In this document: piece after piece, positions 6,559 to 13,550 of the stretch
How positions within the stretch are numbered: the stretch's first letter is position 1
Layout of the letters: each line of letters starts with the position of its first letter
Source: Gracilaria caudata
Taxonomy: Eukaryota; Rhodophyta; Florideophyceae; Gracilariales; Gracilariaceae
Direction: 5' to 3'
Assembly: GCA_030374735.1 (NCBI GenBank)
Contig: JASCIV010000557.1
Coordinates: 1-16,874 of the forward strand
Length of the DNA: 16,874 nucleotides
Translations under genes and position numbers: made by a program
The notes under the pieces: generated by a model
The model's database searches: none
The model's input: only the letters and a program-made list of their open reading frames with translations
What the model was told of the DNA's origin: nothing

Positions 6559-9138
6559 TCAGACACACATCCCGGAACAAACAAAGCTGGCAATGATAAC
6601 TGCTAGTTCCGGATAAACATCGAGATATCGAAAAGGAGTTGATACACATCCAGTAAACAAGGCGGCAACACGGGTTGCCAACTTGGAAACCAGTTTTCTA
6701 TGTTCTAACGGGACCAAGGAACCGCCCAAATCGTTTGTTGACGCTGGCCATGCCTCGTTGAAGTACATAGCACCATACAGCGATTCAGCTCTTCTCGCAG
6801 CGTGCGGGTGCGGCTGTGGCAAAAAGCCTGGACTCCATTTCCTGGCCATTTCTAAGAATGCAGGATCGGTGAACATATCAAAAGCCGGCTGCCGATGGCC
6901 TGACTGAACGTACTTCTCCAACTCTGCGCGTTGCAAAAAAGGGGAGTCTAGCAAGCATTGCATTGGCTTAGACTGCAAGCCTTCCAATACATCCAACAGG
7001 GTCTGAGTGGGCGAAGTGGCTCGCAGCTGCGCTCTCACAGACTGCCTCTGCTGTGCGGTGAGACTCGATGGATCAGAATGGCACGCAATGCTTGCAAACA
7101 TCATCCGTGGTGTATCAGATTCATTGCGCGACGCGGACCAACGTGAAACCTGCGCAGAAACATTCTTGTGTACAGAAAGCTTGTCGAACAAACGCAGGGC
7201 AGAAGACACATTATTCGCGTATCGAGACTCAGATAAAAGCGTCGATGTCTGCATCGGATTCTCCGCCTCATACCATATGGAAGTTATTTCCTCCTCTACC
7301 GCCAAAAACGGGGAGAAGAATTTGCAGGAGCATTCTGGGGTTGGAAAATGCCACACTTCTTGTATTCGCCAGCCGATATATGAGTCCGGTGGAAAAATAT
7401 ATTGAGTGGTGCCAGGAGAAGTGGCTTGTTTGATTTGCGCATGCGCTAGAAGACGAGAAACACAGCCACCGCGAAGAGAAAAGACAACATTGGCGTACTG
7501 CGAAGCATGGGCGAGCTTATCAATAAGCTGTTTGTAGAAGTGGAGCGATAAGCTCTTGGGCAGTAATTCGACGCCATACCTCTTGAGTATGAGTCGAATG
7601 GCTCGCTTGGACACATCCAAGGCATCGGTATCCGAAATTAGATGCAAGGCTGGAGTAACGGTGCTTGCCGCACTTGCGTAAATGATATCTGGCTGGGTCG
7701 AAATACTGTCTCGATACTCGCGGCGCAAGTTCCACGAAGTGTGCAACGACGAGGCACTCCATGGCGGCAGGTGAAAATGTGTGATCAAAAGACGATTACG
7801 CTGAATCTCTACAGCAGCTGCGTGTGGATTGTCGGCCGGCAAAATGGCTTGAGAGTTGGCGACGCGAAGAGAGGCATTGTGTGGTATGTGCGCAATCTTG
7901 TCGTACAGAATACTGTTCGGAGTAGCCAGAGTTGAAAGTCGCGATACAATATCGGAGTCATCCCAACCGTATGTTGTAATACGCTCATCATATCCACCCA
8001 CAGTTAGAAAATGTTGTCGCGAAACGTACAATAAGCCGTTTGCATGCAGCTTCTCTGAGGCTGCAGTGTCCAACTTGTGCCAGTCGCCAGCAAAGAAAGT
8101 GTGTTGCTGCAACTGGTGGGAATCGAAAAAGTCAGGTTGCAGAACAGTATCACAGTCAAGTTTCATAACACTAGTGCGACTGGCGACGTGCACAGCCAAA
8201 TTGTAAGCGGTGGAAAGAATCCATTGCGGCTGCTGCTGCACGCTGACGAGAAGGAGTTTTGGGTGATGAAGCAAGTCAGTCGGTAAGACTGAGGCAATGG
8301 ATGGCGATGAGGACCAATCAACGAGAACAACCTGGTGAACGCCACGGGTAGCGAGCCAGGTAGGAAGCGCTTGAAGCAGCGATTGAGAGCGATCCTTACA
8401 GGCAGCAACAACGGACACGCCCTGTTGAAGCCACCACTGCGGGTAGTGCGGGGCATACGAGTTGTTCACGACGGTACGCACGACGTCGGTGGAGACGCGC
8501 AACGCGTTGTGATGACGCCACCAATGCGGATTGGCGTCCAGATCGGACAGTAAGTAATCAACAACCTCGCGAGAAAGCTCGTGCCACGGATACAAAAACA
8601 CTCTCTCCGCCTGCACGTCGCCGCAATCAGGCGCAAACGGCACAAGAAGTGCAGTATCATTTCGCTCGTGGCGCCGCACATCGCGCGCCACCAGTAAGAA
8701 CGAAGCGTCCGTCCTACCTGATCTTTCGCGAGCGCAGAAAGAAAGACGCTGCGACACGACCACAAGGCGGAATCGCAACAGCGGCGCCGCCCCACTGAGC
8801 AACGTGTGCACACGGAACAAATCCGGCGCGACGCGCACCACACGCGCGGCAAACAACGCTTTGGAGAGTAAAACTTGCTCAAAAAGCCGCGCTCCGACAG
8901 GCGACGGGCAGGTACACGACGCGCGTGGGCGCGAGAGCGCCGCGATCAAAACATGCAGCCCCAGCAAAAGCGTTGCGCTCAGCACCAGCAGCAGAGGCGC
9001 GAGGTGCGTGGCCCTGAACAACAGCGCGACGTCGCGCGCCGCTCGCGCGAGTGTCTTGGGCGCGCGCAGCGCGCCAACGCGCGCGTAAGAGTAAGGCGCG
9101 TGCGCGCGCGACGGCGGGAAGGACGACGGCTGGGGCAT
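6559..9138 (-). CDS. Type II membrane GT-A glycosyltransferase, NTR-like stem
   Basis: An 859-residue protein predicted to work in the Golgi/ER lumen. Residues 1-45 form a basic cytosolic tail and about 46-68 a single Leu-rich membrane anchor. Residues about 75-200 resemble an NTR/TIMP module: CTC start (75-77), a VVRV strand (100-103), later cysteines C135 and C172, and a YPWHELS motif (183-189) like the PWxxLS of TIMPs. The GT-A domain (about 240-460) opens with VSVVAACKDRS (241-251) and a VLVDWSSS strand. It has the metal-binding LDCD (327-330), then GGYDER (381-386) and YGWDDSDI (390-397), typical of GT2/GT7-type enzymes. Residues about 490-859 are unrecognised, with Cys and several N-glycosylation sequons. 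The sugar donor and acceptor cannot be read from sequence; cell-wall or glycoprotein assembly is a guess. The first Met gives the basic tail and anchor. It is transcribed divergently from the PH-kinase. Confidence 0.82.
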   Translation of the reverse strand: MPQPSSFPPSRAHAPYSYARVGALRAPKTLARAARDVALLFRATHLAPLLLVLSATLLLGLHVLIAALSRPRASCTCPSPVGARLFEQVLLSKALFAARVVRVAPDLFRVHTLLSGAAPLLRFRLVVVSQRLSFCARERSGRTDASFLLVARDVRRHERNDTALLVPFAPDCGDVQAERVFLYPWHELSREVVDYLLSDLDANPHWWRHHNALRVSTDVVRTVVNNSYAPHYPQWWLQQGVSVVAACKDRSQSLLQALPTWLATRGVHQVVLVDWSSSPSIASVLPTDLLHHPKLLLVSVQQQPQWILSTAYNLAVHVASRTSVMKLDCDTVLQPDFFDSHQLQQHTFFAGDWHKLDTAASEKLHANGLLYVSRQHFLTVGGYDERITTYGWDDSDIVSRLSTLATPNSILYDKIAHIPHNASLRVANSQAILPADNPHAAAVEIQRNRLLITHFHLPPWSASSLHTSWNLRREYRDSISTQPDIIYASAASTVTPALHLISDTDALDVSKRAIRLILKRYGVELLPKSLSLHFYKQLIDKLAHASQYANVVFSLRGGCVSRLLAHAQIKQATSPGTTQYIFPPDSYIGWRIQEVWHFPTPECSCKFFSPFLAVEEEITSIWYEAENPMQTSTLLSESRYANNVSSALRLFDKLSVHKNVSAQVSRWSASRNESDTPRMMFASIACHSDPSSLTAQQRQSVRAQLRATSPTQTLLDVLEGLQSKPMQCLLDSPFLQRAELEKYVQSGHRQPAFDMFTDPAFLEMARKWSPGFLPQPHPHAARRAESLYGAMYFNEAWPASTNDLGGSLVPLEHRKLVSKLATRVAALFTGCVSTPFRYLDVYPELAVIIASFVCSGMCV

Positions 9139-9153
9139 GGCACCGACGTCGCG

Positions 9154-9175
9154 CTCGCTTCAAGCGAGTCGCTTG
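9154..9175. repeat. Two overlapping 15-bp palindromes before the GT start
   Basis: CTCGCTT-C-AAGCGAG occupies 9154-9168 and CAAGCGA-G-TCGCTTG occupies 9161-9175. Both are perfect inverted repeats with a one-base centre, and they share the middle arm. They sit 16-37 bases upstream of the glycosyltransferase ATG on the minus strand, so in the mRNA leader they could form mutually exclusive hairpins, or in DNA act as a dimeric protein site. Confidence 0.6.
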
Positions 9176-9325
9176 GCTCTCCGCGCGCGACAAGCAACGC
9201 GCGCTGCCAGTGAAATCGCGCCAAACGCGGCGAAATGGGGCGCGTGGCGTGCGCCGCGTGGCGACGTTTCACGGTTGGCGTGACTCTCGCGCGTCACAGC
9301 CGTGCGAGCGCGCTTTTGCACGACA

Positions 9326-9338
9326 CACGATTATCGTG
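9326..9338. repeat. 13-bp palindrome CACGAT-T-ATCGTG
   Basis: A perfect inverted repeat with six-base arms and one central base in the divergent promoter region, immediately followed by further small palindromes (TGATCA, ATCGAT, ATCATGAT) up to about 9355. It is a candidate dimeric transcription-factor site; no factor is known. Confidence 0.45.
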
Positions 9339-9723
9339 ATCATCGATCATGATGATGGATGGATCGTGGCGCTCATCGCGCCTCGTCGTCCTTGAGACAG
9401 CTCCCGACGCAACATCTTGTAAGCCTCTGGGCCTGAGACCAGAGACCGTCCCTGGACGTGGGTGCGTGTTTGTTTGCGACTGGTCCCCAAGGTGGACGGC
9501 GGCGGGAGTGCGCTGTATGCCGCTGGCGCATGGGCGCGCGTTGCGGCTCGCGGAACACATCGTCACAGCGTTGCGCGCGTCGCGCGACGGACGGGGAGCG
9601 TTTTTCTACATATCTTACGCGCGCAGCTCACCGCGGCGGCGGCTGCAACAAGAGAGGCTGCCACCGGAGGCACTCGAGACGCACCTGCCATGGCGCTCTG
9701 ATTCGGCGGCAACAAGTTGGAGC

Positions 9724-9731
9724 GATAAAAA
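9724..9731 (+). promoter_or_regulatory. TATA-like GATAAAAA upstream of PH-kinase
   Basis: An AT-only island in otherwise GC-rich DNA, about 90 bases before the first ATG of the kinase at 9817. Its isolation in GC-rich sequence makes it the best core-promoter candidate here, but there is no transcript evidence. Confidence 0.35.
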
Positions 9732-9816
9732 CACGCGCGTGCGGCGCTGTTTGTCACACAACCCTAATTGCGCTTGGCGTTGATTTTGCTGCACACCCCC
9801 CTGACTTGCGTTTGAT

Positions 9817-11160
9817 ATGAAGGTAAAGCTTCCGCCGCATCGCTTTTTGTCGCCCTGGACAGGTTGCTCTACCTTCGTAGACATTGCGCCCATCGCCGCG
9901 ATGGCCAAGCTAGCACACCCGCCACCGGCCGCCGTGCACGGCCTATTGGCCGTGAAGATTGGCGCGCCGTTTGCGAAGCGCCTTCGTCGCTTCGCGCATC
10001 TGGAGAACGCGGTGCTGGAGCTACGCCGTGTCGAAGGCGCGCCCGTGGAATCGTCCGTGTGTCTCACCGATGTGGCCGTCACGTCGGATGACAACAGCCT
10101 ATGCATCACGCTGCTGTCGGCCACAGTGCGCATGCGGCTGTATCTGTCGTCACACGCAAAGTTTTGCATGTGGCTCAAGGCGGTGCAGAGCTCGGTGTCG
10201 TGGCTTGTGCATCATTACTACCACATGGAGGCGCAGCCGTTCGCGCACGGCCATTGCGCGGCGGTGTACCACGCGCACGACCGCGCCACGCGCGCCACCG
10301 TAGCGGTGAAGCACGTTGACGCGGCGGTGACGCAGGCGGCAGCGCACGTGGTAGGGCGCGAACTTCGCGTGTGCAGACTGGTGGAACACCGCAACGTGGT
10401 GCAGGTGCGCGACGTGTTCGAGAGCAGCGAAGGCGTGTACATCGTGATGGAGGCGGTGGATCACACGCTGCAACAGTGGCTGGACAGATGCTCACGACTG
10501 TCCGAGAGCGAAGCGGCGCACGTGACGCGCCAGATGCTGTGCGCGTTGGTGTTCTTGCACGGGCTCAACATTGTGCACCGCGACATCAAGCCGGACAATG
10601 TGCTACTGACGGAGCTGTCGCTCAAGGGCACGGTGAAGGTGTGCGACTTCGGGCTGGCCAACTTCACGGGCAAGCGCGTGCGGCGACGGCGCGCGGGCGG
10701 CGGCGCGCTGGCGGCGCACGGCGCCAAGGCGGGCGCGGGCAAGGCGCTCACCACGCCCATGGCGGTGGGGCGCGCGCTGTGGGGGACGGACGCCGCGGGC
10801 GGCGGCGGCGGGGGTGGCGACGAGGAACAGCACGGCGGCGCCATCGACGGGCAGACGCTGACGACGGCGGTGGGCGCGCCGGCGTTCGTGGCACCCGAGC
10901 TGCTGCAGCGACGGCCGTACGGCGCGCCCGTGGACGTGTGGGCCACGGGCGTGACGCTGTTCTACATGCTGAGCGGACGGCTGCCGTTTGGCGGCGCGTG
11001 CGTGCGCGACGTGCTGCGCGCCGTGCGCGACGGGCACGTGCCCGCGCCGCCGCCCGACGTTTCGCCGCCCGCCGCCGATCTGCTGCAGCGCATGCTGCGC
11101 AGCGACCCGCGCCACCGCATCACCGCCGAGGGCGCGCTGCGCCACCGCTGGCTGCTGTAA
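9817..11160 (+). CDS. PH-domain CAMK-like Ser/Thr protein kinase
   Basis: A 447-residue kinase. Residues about 38-131 look like a PH domain: GLLAVKIG (42-49), a basic KRLRRFA (54-60), alternating strands and a closing helix with W119 (FCMWLKAVQ). PH domains often bind phosphoinositides, so membrane recruitment is likely but inferred. The kinase domain (about 137-447) has VAVK (K165), a helix-C Glu (E182), HRDIKPDN (254-261), DFG (277-279), APE (359-361) and DVW (373-375), all compatible with activity. The glycine loop is degenerate: AHGHCA (143-148) keeps only the second Gly. Between DFG and the T-loop there is an insert of about 65 residues rich in Arg, Gly and Ala (284-345). T350 lies where CAMK/AMPK-type kinases carry the activating Thr. 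A start at Met29 (9901) is also possible and has a better initiation context. The gene is very GC-rich and intron-free. Confidence 0.85.
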   Translation: MKVKLPPHRFLSPWTGCSTFVDIAPIAAMAKLAHPPPAAVHGLLAVKIGAPFAKRLRRFAHLENAVLELRRVEGAPVESSVCLTDVAVTSDDNSLCITLLSATVRMRLYLSSHAKFCMWLKAVQSSVSWLVHHYYHMEAQPFAHGHCAAVYHAHDRATRATVAVKHVDAAVTQAAAHVVGRELRVCRLVEHRNVVQVRDVFESSEGVYIVMEAVDHTLQQWLDRCSRLSESEAAHVTRQMLCALVFLHGLNIVHRDIKPDNVLLTELSLKGTVKVCDFGLANFTGKRVRRRRAGGGALAAHGAKAGAGKALTTPMAVGRALWGTDAAGGGGGGGDEEQHGGAIDGQTLTTAVGAPAFVAPELLQRRPYGAPVDVWATGVTLFYMLSGRLPFGGACVRDVLRAVRDGHVPAPPPDVSPPAADLLQRMLRSDPRHRITAEGALRHRWLL

Positions 11161-11484
11161 ACGATGTACACGTAGTTCGTCCTGTACACGTCGCCAGCGT
11201 CTCCACGCGTACAGCGCGCATGCGCGCACAGCAGCCACACTTGGCAGAAAGACTGCACTCGCTGCGCGGCACGTGCCAAGTCACTGCTGCCCCGCCCCGC
11301 CTTGCCCCGCCGTGTGCCGCGCGCCGCAGCGTGCATCCGGCGCGCCCTTCTCGCTTCTTTATATCGCCTGGCGCCTCCACCGCTGTTCACCCTTCCCCTC
11401 CCGTCGCCACCTCCCCAACCGCACCTCCCCCCCACCCGAGTACCTCTCTAGTTCTACCGCCGCCTCGTCCTCTCCCTCACCGAC
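11161..11484. promoter_or_regulatory. Spacer with TATA box and pyrimidine-rich leader
   Basis: 324 bases after the PH-kinase stop. The first part holds two copies of TGTACACGT (11165-11173 and 11183-11191) and a GCGCATGCGC palindrome near 11217. A TTTATAT element at 11358-11364 and a strongly CT-rich stretch (about 11382-11484) directly precede the next ATG, which looks like a core promoter and 5' leader for the small gene at 11485. Confidence 0.4.
11358..11364 (+). promoter_or_regulatory. TATA box candidate TTTATAT
   Basis: An isolated TATA element in GC-rich surroundings, about 120 bases before the ATG at 11485 and followed by a C/T-rich tract. It supports transcription of the small downstream reading frame separately from the kinase. 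Confidence 0.45.
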
Positions 11485-11970
11485 ATGGGTGCCGAATTCT
11501 CCTTGTTGCGTGCGCTTCAGCAGCCCTTCGATCGACAACCCTCGCCGCCGCGTCCCCCCTCCGCCGCCGCAACCGCCAAGAGCTCCCGCCGCCGCCATCG
11601 GCCCGCGTCGCAGCCACGCCCGCAGCAGCCGTTGTACTGTGATCAGTCTACCTGGAAAAACACGCTCGCCAATCGCTCCAGCACCTCGGTCAATCGCCAC
11701 GTCGCGCTGGCGCGCCTCGCCTCGCAGCTTTGCGCCATGCGCGCCTCCAGGAGAAGGGCGGTCATTCAACAGCTGGGCTTGCCGGCAAAGCTTGTGCGCG
11801 AGATGAGGAGATACCTCAAGGCCAACTGCTTTGTCGCCCGAGACGACTGGATTCATGACTGGCAAACCGCCGCCTCCGTCAAGCGTCGCTCTTCGTCCAA
11901 GTCTTCTTCTTCTCCTTCGAAGAGCGTTTCTTTTGCACAATATGCTGAGTTGAGATTGTTCCATCCATGA
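11485..11970 (+). CDS. Small basic protein, putative myristoylation and RVxF motif
   Basis: A 161-residue protein of unrecognised family. It begins MGAEFS, which fits the N-myristoylation pattern MGxxxS and would place it on membranes. Residues 18-50 are Pro/Arg/Ser-rich and disordered. Residues about 58-130 look helical and hydrophobic enough to fold, with a Leu/Arg-rich segment (75-112) and two Trp (W122, W126). The tail is Ser/Lys-rich (132-149) and ends with KSVSF (146-150) plus AQYAELRLFHP. KSVSF fits the RVxF docking consensus for protein phosphatase 1, and the following VxF-like pattern recalls PP1 regulators. Support for being real: a TATA element and CT-rich leader upstream, T-rich 3' sequence after the stop, and an organised composition. 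Against: no recognised domain, and long open frames are common in this GC-rich stretch. The myristoylation and PP1 roles are motif-level inference. Confidence 0.55.
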   Translation: MGAEFSLLRALQQPFDRQPSPPRPPSAAATAKSSRRRHRPASQPRPQQPLYCDQSTWKNTLANRSSTSVNRHVALARLASQLCAMRASRRRAVIQQLGLPAKLVREMRRYLKANCFVARDDWIHDWQTAASVKRRSSSKSSSSPSKSVSFAQYAELRLFHP

Positions 11971-12339
11971 GCGTTTTGTCGCTGGTGCCGTTTTCCGCAT
12001 TCTTTTTGTGTACATAACAGTGTTTTTTTTTTCTCTCTTGTTGGTATGGATGGAAACGTTTCTTTCATGCGCGTGAGCTCTAGTTTTTTTTTTTTTTCTT
12101 GTAAAACAGCACGGCTTTTCCATACGTGAATGGTATAATCATCTCGTCCCTCACCTGGACTTATCTCGTGATTTTTACAAACAGCCGGCCTTCCCAGTCA
12201 CCTACTGTACGCCAGTTTGCCCTTGCCATACAACAAAAGCTTACTCGCACCCCGCTGACAGTGACGCCTCATCGCCCCAGCTCACAGACGCTGTCGCGCC
12301 ACAGGTTCAACCAAGTTGGTGTTCCACACGCGCCTTTCC

Positions 12340-12424
12340 CCGTTCCAGTCTCGCCTGTGTTCCAGCCTCGCCCGTGTTCCAGCCTCGCCCGTGTTCCAGC
12401 CTCGCCCGTGTTCCAGCCTCGCCC
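12340..12424. repeat. 17-bp tandem repeat (minisatellite)
   Basis: Four perfect head-to-tail copies of GTGTTCCAGCCTCGCCC occupy 12357-12424, preceded by one diverged copy at 12340-12356. A further partial GTGTTCC-like segment begins near 12319. The period is not a multiple of three, which argues against a protein repeat. Confidence 0.92.
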
Positions 12425-12436
12425 GATCCATCGGGC
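12421..12436. repeat. Hairpin GCCCGAT-CC-ATCGGGC
   Basis: A perfect inverted repeat with seven-base arms and a two-base loop. Its left arm overlaps the last four bases of the minisatellite, so the array ends exactly at this structure. Confidence 0.7.
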
Positions 12437-13550
12437 ATGATGTCTTGTGCGCGAGACACTGTTGCCGTCGCCCCGTGTTGCTCGCAGTATCAAGTGAACT
12501 AAACCAATTCACTGTTCCTACTGCGCACCGCCAAGCGCACACGGAAACGTACAGTACACTGAAGGCTATTTTTGTTCGCGGTTTCTTCGTTCTAGAACAC
12601 ATGATGGCGCGAAAAGTGTGCTCCACAACACACCTCCCCTCGGCTGTACGCCGTGCGTGATAGGTTTTTTGGGGGGCGTTGTCTGCGCCTCATTGCCGCG
12701 TTGCAGCGTTCATGCAAATCCTCTGGGCCATAGATATCGCAGCTATCGCGAGATGATGCTTGGGTTGCATTTGAAATAATCAGCTTCTTGCTCCCGCAGC
12801 GTGGCGCGCCACGACAGCGGCGAGGGAAACGCGCAGCTTGATCCATCAAACACAACAACGTCAAGCACGCCCGCACTACGCGCCCAACTGGCCAGACGAC
12901 TGCGTGTGTTATAAACGGCCTTACTGGTAGTATGAAGGTTTTACAGCACGTTGTCTCCCGAGTATCATATGGGCGCGCGCACTGCACATCGACAGATGCC
13001 AGGCTACGGTTAAATGTTATTTCTGCCCTTTTTAATCGACGTTCCCCCACCACAAATACGCATTTGCGCTGAGAACACAACTTGAAAAGAGTCGAAGCGC
13101 ACAGGATAATACTTTTTACGTCTGCCGTTGTACACAAACATGTGGCTCATCAACCAACAAGGGTTTTTGCGTTCGCTGCGGCCTCGTAGCGGTGCGCTCG
13201 TGTTACGTCCCCCATATCTAACAATCATTATGGTCATAGATATCGCTTTGCAGCGGGTGCCCAACCGCTGTTGCGAATATGGTTTGCGTTCTTCAATGCC
13301 CCAATTATGCAACACATTTGCAGGGACACCTGCTCAAATATCTTCATCCCCCTCCATGAAATGTCTAGGCTAATTGCTCTCCATCATTCGCGACGTTCTT
13401 TCTCCTCGAACCATTATCAGCTTGTGGCTGTTAGTCACGAAAGTAGCATTTCCAAACTCTCGCTTTCTCTGAACAATCCACTTTAACCAAGCCAAACAGT
13501 AAAAGCATGCGCGAATTCCGTCCATTCCGTTAACCACCGTAGTCTGCAAA

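Larger units (their letters stand above)
9139..9816. promoter_or_regulatory. GC-rich divergent promoter region
   Basis: 678 bases between the start codons of the glycosyltransferase (minus) and PH-kinase (plus). It is rich in CGCG/GCGC near the glycosyltransferase and mid-region. It contains overlapping palindromes at 9154-9175, a 13-bp palindrome at 9326-9338, a cluster of GATC/ATCGAT/ATCATGAT half-sites up to 9360, and a TATA-like GATAAAAA at 9724-9731 oriented for the kinase. Several open frames cross it because stops are rare in this composition; none looks like a protein family. A shared bidirectional promoter is inferred from gene orientation. Confidence 0.5.
11971..13550. other. Intergenic region with poly-T and minisatellite
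   Basis: About 1.6 kb without a gene I can support. T runs of 10 (12023-12032) and 14 (12084-12097) follow the small gene. A 17-bp minisatellite and hairpin lie at 12340-12436. The rest contains short unrelated open frames on both strands. The largest (12592-13137, minus) is Arg/Cys-rich with no family resemblance and is judged spurious. Confidence 0.55.

Noticed and set aside
9615..10178. 187-codon minus-strand frame antisense to the kinase start
   Set aside because: Lies opposite the PH domain; no recognisable motif and explained by GC richness.
10371..11642. 423-codon plus-strand open frame overlapping the kinase
   Set aside because: Out-of-frame shadow of the GC-rich PH-kinase gene; Arg/Ala/Gly-rich with no domain pattern.
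10988..11806. 272-codon plus-strand open frame across the kinase end and the small gene
   Set aside because: Shifted frame of two other genes, Cys/Arg/Ala-rich, and long only because stops are rare in this composition.
1660..12105. TGTAA motifs after several stop codons as a lineage-specific poly(A) signal
   Set aside because: Present after some genes but missing after GH43, and the frequency is near chance for a five-base word.
11359..12123. 254-codon minus-strand open frame antisense to the small gene
   Set aside because: Low-complexity Arg/Gly/Lys sequence, no family motif, and it begins within poly-T-derived lysine codons.
12592..13137. 181-codon minus-strand open frame
   Set aside because: No hydrophobic-core pattern or family resemblance; Arg/Cys-rich composition and no promoter or leader features.
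12729..13246. 12-bp direct repeat CATAGATATCGC at 12729 and 13235
   Set aside because: Several 12-mer matches are expected by chance in a window of this size, and flanks do not align.
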